Part shown: in pieces, positions 59,542 through 64,000 of the stretch
How the letters are laid out: every line of letters starts with the position of its first letter
Numbering within the stretch: position 1 is the first letter of the stretch
Source of the DNA: Diogma glabrata
Taxonomy: Eukaryota; Arthropoda; Insecta; Diptera; Cylindrotomidae
Direction: 5' to 3'
DNA length: 64,000 nucleotides
Assembly: GCA_963693315.1 (NCBI GenBank)
Contig: OY856186.1
Location: 461,173,558 to 461,237,557, forward strand
Notes under the pieces: generated by a model
Seen by the model: the letters and a program-made list of their open reading frames with translations, nothing else
What the model was told of the DNA's origin: nothing
The model's database searches: none
Translations under genes and position numbers: made by a program

Positions 59542-60101
59542 GTCCCTGGGCCCACGTTGATTTCATGTGATGATTACCACATATTTTATACTTCGTGAGG
59601 CTCCTGTCCTTGACGAGTCCAAAAACTTTTGTTCTGCCATTTTTCTCGATTCGGCCGCTTTTTTGTTCGGCAAGCTCCAAAAAATGCCAATTGCCCGGGA
59701 TCTTGTAAATTATTTTTTTTTTTACTATGGGGGTTAGAAATTTGTTTTAGAAAACGAGGATAACCTTGTCCGACAAAAATTTGTCTGCTATTGTCTAGTC
59801 CGACAACCCCAACATACCAAAGTGTCAGTTGTCACTCGACAATAGCAGACACATTTTGGTCAGACAGCTTACCCTCGTGTTCTGAAACAAATTTCCAATC
59901 ACCATAGTTAAAAAAAATGTGGTAGCAAACTTACAAGATCGCGGGCAATCGGCTTTTTCGGAGCTTGTCAAACCAAAAAGCGGCCGATTTGAGAAAAAAG
60001 GCCGAACAAAAGTTTTTGGACTCATTAAGGACAGGCGCCTCAAGAAGTATAAAATATGTGGTAATCATCACATGAAATACGCGTGGGCCCAAGGGCTGTA
60101 A
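59542..60101. mobile_element. Foldback MITE with TAA target duplication
   Basis: Inverted ends AGTCCCTGGGCCCACG and CGTGGGCCCAAGGGCT, with arms of about 170 bp (TTTCATGTGATGATTACCAC matched by GTGGTAATCATCACATGAAA). TAA-like bases on both sides fit a 3-bp duplication, as in Harbinger. Inner regions include GTCCGACA words. No coding capacity. Confidence 0.8.
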
Positions 60102-60310
60102 AATATTGGCCTTTGTCGTATTTTGTATGTGACAGGATTTATTCTTAATGGATAACTTTATTTAACAAAAAATTAAAAAAAAAACAAGAAAAAAGATTTG
60201 CGTCCATTAACATCCTTAGAACGCATGTTGTTGTGGAACCTTGGTCTTAAAAAGTTTTTATGTGTTGTTGTGGCACCTATTGTAATGCTGACTACACAGC
60301 ACATTTTATA

Positions 60311-61008
60311 ACAAAACAAACTTGTTCATGAATTTCTTAAGCTCTTGGCAACATCGACATCATTCTAGCAACATCGTGCTGTCTAGAACACATAGGAATT
60401 TGAACGCCATTATTATGTTTATATTTATGCTAGAGAAGCTTCATTTGCAATAAGAGTGTTTCACGATTTCAACACAATTTCGTGGAAAACTCACCAGATC
60501 AAGAAACAAGCTAACTATGGTCTCCTGATTTCCCTAATGTTCTCGATTATCTTATCTTTAAATCTAAATGCTTCATGTTTAATGTACGGAACAAACTGTT
60601 AACTTTTACAACCACGAACTTAACTTTTTAATTAAAACTAAAGGTTTTCTTTAAACAATTTTTAAAGGAAATGCAATATGTATGAAAATAAAGAAAACAA
60701 AATTGGTTTTAAATATTTTTAATATTTTAAACTTATAATTTGGTTCTCCTATGATGTGGGTATTTGGTTTTTGTTGCTTAATGGGTTTGTAAGAAAGGCT
60801 TATTAAAATTTCATCAGATATCGTTTGAATATTTTTATATTGTTCGTTGTTTTCCCTACTGATTTGAATGTTAAATAGATTATCCGTATTTCATGTATTT
60901 TGTATAAATTTAACAATAGTTCTGTAGAAAACTTAATATTTTTATTTTAATAAAGATCATGAGTATTATGTAATTCGTTAATGTAATTATTTTTGCTTTA
61001 CGTTACAG
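60311..61008 (+). other. Intron sequence upstream of the ETS exon
   Basis: AT-rich sequence ending in the acceptor TTTGCTTTACGTTACAG at 61008. No exon or repeat was recognised. Confidence 0.5.
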
Positions 61009-61931
61009 CAAATGTTTGGAGCCATTATCCTGATCGTTTTTTGTCAGATCCATTTTATACTAATTTTAAAATTCATCCAACGTCACTTACAGAAAATATT
61101 CAAACACTCTCTCACCCACAACACGACACATACCCAGATTCAACATCACATCACCACAATCAAAACCATCATATGGAGCCATTTGCTGCAACCACAAATT
61201 TACACCAAAACGAAGTAGGACCCTCTCCAAATTTAGTGTATCATCATGCTTATAATGATTATCGGACAAATAATCCGCACGATCACGTTGATAGTTCTGC
61301 GGTATCATCAACAGCCCCCGATTTAGGAAATTCACAAATTCATATAAATCCAACAATAAATGCTTATCAACATGGAAATTCAGTGCATCAAAGAAGAGGT
61401 TCATTGCAGTTGTGGCAGTTTTTAGTTGCTTTGTTGGATGAGCCTATGACTAGGTTAGTTAATAACGAACAAAACATATTTAAATTATAGTCGAGTCAAC
61501 TTATTGCATATTGCAGTGCTGGTTGTATTGCGTGGACAGGTCGAGGAATGGAGTTCAAACTTGTAGAACCAGAAGAAGTAGCCAGACGTTGGGGATTACA
61601 AAAAAATCGACCTACAATGAATTATGATAAGTTATCAAGGAGCTTACGATATTATTATGAAAAGGGTATTATGCAAAAAGTAGCTGGTAATGACTCTTAA
61701 TATTTAATTAAAGTTTTCATTTGAACAAGTTTCATTTTTTTAGGTGAAAGGTATGTCTATAAGTTTGTCTGTGATCCAGAGGCTTTATTTAACATGGCGT
61801 ATGGTAATAATAATTGTAATAATTTAACAAAAACATCAATTAATAACAATACTCATACTAATAGCAATAACACGTTAATATTAACTGCTCAAGAAAAAAA
61901 TTCCATACAATATTATGGAAGTTTGACTTAA
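61009..61931 (+). CDS. Ets96B: PEA3-subfamily ETS transcription factor, last three exons
   Basis: Nuclear sequence-specific DNA-binding regulator. Exons: 61009-61453, 61517-61686 and 61744-61931 (TAA at 61929-61931), with GT-AG introns of 63 and 57 bp and an acceptor at 61008. The first exon opens in mid-protein and is His/Asn-rich and probably disordered. The ETS domain starts at [15 protein letters not shown] and continues in exon two with [15 protein letters not shown] and the recognition helix [16 protein letters not shown] (two DNA-contacting Args), then exon three [15 protein letters not shown]. The sequence is that of the ETV1/4/5 group, whose insect member is Ets96B. The C-terminus is short and Asn-rich. 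Earlier exons are outside the window or in sequence I could not recognise. Confidence 0.93.
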
Positions 61932-62573
61932 GATATTTAAACCCTACTTGTAAATTAAGTATGAATAATGTTGACTAAGCAGTTAGTTTATAAAAATTTG
62001 AAAGTTTTGGTTGTGTTTTTTATTGTTAACCATTTCAGATAGCTATACTCATCAGTTTGGATGTGCAATGGTTTTTGTAACTGTGCTTTACAGTAAAGAT
62101 ACGGTTGTTTAAAGCTATGGTATATGATATCGTTAACTCACCATTTCAAATGTACAGTAAGAGATAGTGTCTTCCATGTTTTCTGGAGCTATTCGATGAT
62201 ATGTAATTGAAGCGGATGAAGTAAATGCTAAGGAAAACATAATGTCAATCTCTCGTTACTTTACACAAATAACTTATTTAATAGGTTTATTACAAAAATA
62301 ATAAAGAAACAAAGGCTAAAAAGTCAAATGCTAGAAGTTATTTACTTAAAGTAACAAGAAGTTGACATTATGTTATATGAAAACTTATCCCAATGGCAAA
62401 CAATGTTAATTATATCAATGCTAAATTGCTAAGGCCAGGAAAATTCTGTAATTGTACGTTTGTACACGTCACCTAACAGAATTAGGTATATGATGTTGTG
62501 GAGAGAATGCCTAATAAATTCGGCTGATGCTATGTAATGCTGTAGTACTATAATATGCATGACTACTCATTGT
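61932..62573 (+). other. Probable 3' UTR and downstream flank of the ETS gene
   Basis: AT-rich, without a coding frame. An AATAAAG word near 62300 is a candidate polyadenylation signal. Nothing else was recognised. Confidence 0.5.
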
Positions 62574-62705
62574 TCCTATAAAGCCAATACAACTAAAGCG
62601 TCTCTTCTCCATGTTAGATGCCGCGGTTTAGAGCGGATGTTTTATATGTCGGATCAAGCGGTGCGCTATATAAACGAGTAAAATGGCTGTTTTAAAAACC
62701 TAAAG
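62574..62705. repeat. Dispersed repeat with TATA-like word, copy 2
   Basis: Matches 6226-6365: AAGCGTCT, TTCTCCATGTTAG, GGATCAAGCGG, CGCTATATAAACGAG. It lies just upstream of the second BEL-like LTR. Confidence 0.65.
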
Positions 62706-62797
62706 ATGTTAAGACATCATAAAAACGTGACATCATTCACAAAAACAAGAATTCTGCTAACCAATTGCTTCCGTAAAATACAATTTATTATAAACTC

Positions 62798-63181
62798 TGT
62801 TATGAACATGGCTGTCGTGGCGATAATACTTGCATAATATTTCAATCGAGTTTGTTCGATAATATTTTTAACTAAAATTTAAATCAAGTTTGTTCAAATT
62901 GGCAATTTTGAATTTGTTTTATTATTGGAATTTATAAAAAATTTAGATATTGCTGGAAGTTCGACCATAAGGTTTAGAAATAAAATAAGTTGTGTTTATT
63001 TAAGTTTGTGTTCATTTAATTATCTTAAAACCAAGTCCATCCAATCTATTCTTATTTAACTTCGCATTTAATAAGATAGATATTGTAAATATTCCGAAGA
63101 TTCCAATCGTGAATATATGTTTGGGACTTAGGTGCTGGTTGGAGTATTTCTGGGTGCTTTCCATCATTAATCGAGCCGACA
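62798..63181 (+). repeat. Probable 5' LTR of a second BEL-like element
   Basis: Its right end, GAGCCGACA at 63181, is followed directly by TTTTGGTCCTTCGAGCC, the primer word of the BEL element at 17518-29528. The left end TGTTATGAACATGG at 62798 is a guess from the TG start; the LTR would be 384 bp. Confidence 0.6.
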
Positions 63182-63427
63182 TTTTGGTCCTTCGAGCCGA
63201 ATCGGCTAGTCCTTGAGAAATAGAAGTTCATGAAAAAATCCATATCAATGGAGGTAAATAATGTACTTAATGCCAATCGAAGCTTAAGAAGAAGTGAACG
63301 AATTAAACAAAGCTAACTTCCGCAACATTCGAAAAATGTTACCAAATTTTACATTACATTTACAATTTTACATTTTACATTACAAGCTAATGATAATTGT
63401 GTATTTGATCACATAACAGGGACAGAA

Positions 63428-64000
63428 ATGCAAGAGAACGATAGTGAAAATATGTCCATATCAAATAAAGCATACTGTATTGAAGAATTTGTCTCACACG
63501 GTCAAGAAAAAAATGTATTTCAATACGTCGGAAGCGTAAATATGTCTATTTCAAATAAAGAACACAGTGTTCAAGAATTTGTCTCAACTAAAGCAAGGGA
63601 AGAAGCATTTGTAGCAGAAGTAAAACCGATTCAAGGTTACTAGATGCGAGAAATATACAAATAGAAAAGGATTATGCGAAAAGGCTAGGTAGCCGATATA
63701 CAAATAAAGAAATTAGAAATAGAAGAAAATTTATTAAAAGAAGAAATGCAGTTACAGATTGCAACAAATAATTTTGAAAATGACAATCAAAGTGGAAAGT
63801 CCTATTTGACAGCCGTCAAATATAGCAGAACAAGTGATTGGGTCACGAATCACGGTAATGATACAGCTAAAGGTGTCAGATTTCATGATAGCGAAAAGTT
63901 CAACAACAATAAATTGGACTGGAATACTCGAAATTATGATGAGAATAATTTTAAGAATTATAATGAAGACTGCTATACCGAAGAAGATTTTATTGCTGAA
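63428..64000 (+). pseudogene. BEL-like gag N-terminus, cut by the window end
   Basis: After the leader, an ATG at 63428 opens a 71-codon frame with two related copies of MSISNK-x-(Y/H)S(I/V)QEFVS, a local internal duplication. It stops at 63641. A second frame from about 63690 reads IQIKKLEIEENLLKEEM, an alpha-helical charged stretch typical of BEL gag N-termini, and stays open to the window edge. A stop (TAG at about 63684) and the frame change separate the pieces, so the gag is probably broken. Protease and pol would lie to the right. Confidence 0.6.

Larger units (their letters stand above)
59190..60310 (+). repeat. Dispersed repeat following structured copy C, with insertions
   Basis: The region after copy C matches that after copy B (46958-47325) in order: a TTTTATTTTTATTT run with an ATCATAA word, ATATTGG and CGTATTTT words, CTTAGAACGCATGTT and CACAGCACATTTTAT. 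In this copy two stretches are extra: about 190 bp near 59316-59505 with a local inverted repeat (ATAATCCTTGAT with ATCAAGGATTAT) and the foldback element at 59542-60101. Confidence 0.65.

Overview
This window looks like AT-rich insect nuclear DNA. The case for an insect rests on the only clear host gene, a PEA3-type ETS transcription factor with 57-63 bp introns (61009-61931, + strand), and on BEL/Pao, Gypsy, Jockey-like and RTE-like elements of arthropod type. A parasitoid wasp would fit the base composition and element mix, but the order cannot be fixed from this sequence.

Nearly everything left of 61 kb is nested transposable elements. 0.3-8.2 kb: a decayed Gypsy element (+) split by a 2.36-kb foldback element, then a Harbinger-type MITE, a minus-strand Gypsy fragment and RTE-like LINE pieces. 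8.4-13.5 kb: AT-rich DNA, an unidentified GC-richer ORF and a long-TIR DNA transposon with a broken transposase. 13.8-17.2 kb: a minus-strand LINE reverse transcriptase and a Gypsy gag fragment, separated by a repeat carrying a TA microsatellite. 17.5-29.5 kb: a complete but inactivated BEL/Pao retrotransposon (-) with 2-kb LTRs and a 5-bp target duplication. 29.5-34.5 kb: simple tandem repeats, a RING-like ORF and an LTR/primer-site remnant.

34.5-52.9 kb is one foldback transposon whose right arm is interrupted by about 16.9 kb of later insertions: a hAT-type element, a LINE nested in another LINE, a TIR element full of tandem repeats, and a Gypsy element with near-identical LTRs. 53.5-59.0 kb is a TIR transposon with a broken transposase and a second copy of the microsatellite repeat, in opposite orientation. 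59.2-60.3 kb holds a dispersed repeat with a foldback element inserted in it. 61-62 kb holds the last three ETS exons. 62.8-64 kb is the start of a second BEL-like element.

The first ETS exon in the window opens with a splice acceptor in mid-protein, so the preceding sequence is intron. I see no other ETS exon, so the whole left part is probably one very large transposon-filled intron. No element has an intact gene set: each shows frameshifts, nonsense codons or truncation. The most unusual items are (i) a ~110-bp repeat in three copies that can fold into a branched structure, (ii) three analogous ~140-bp palindromes inside three different DNA transposons, and (iii) two transposase-like protein families I recognise only loosely.
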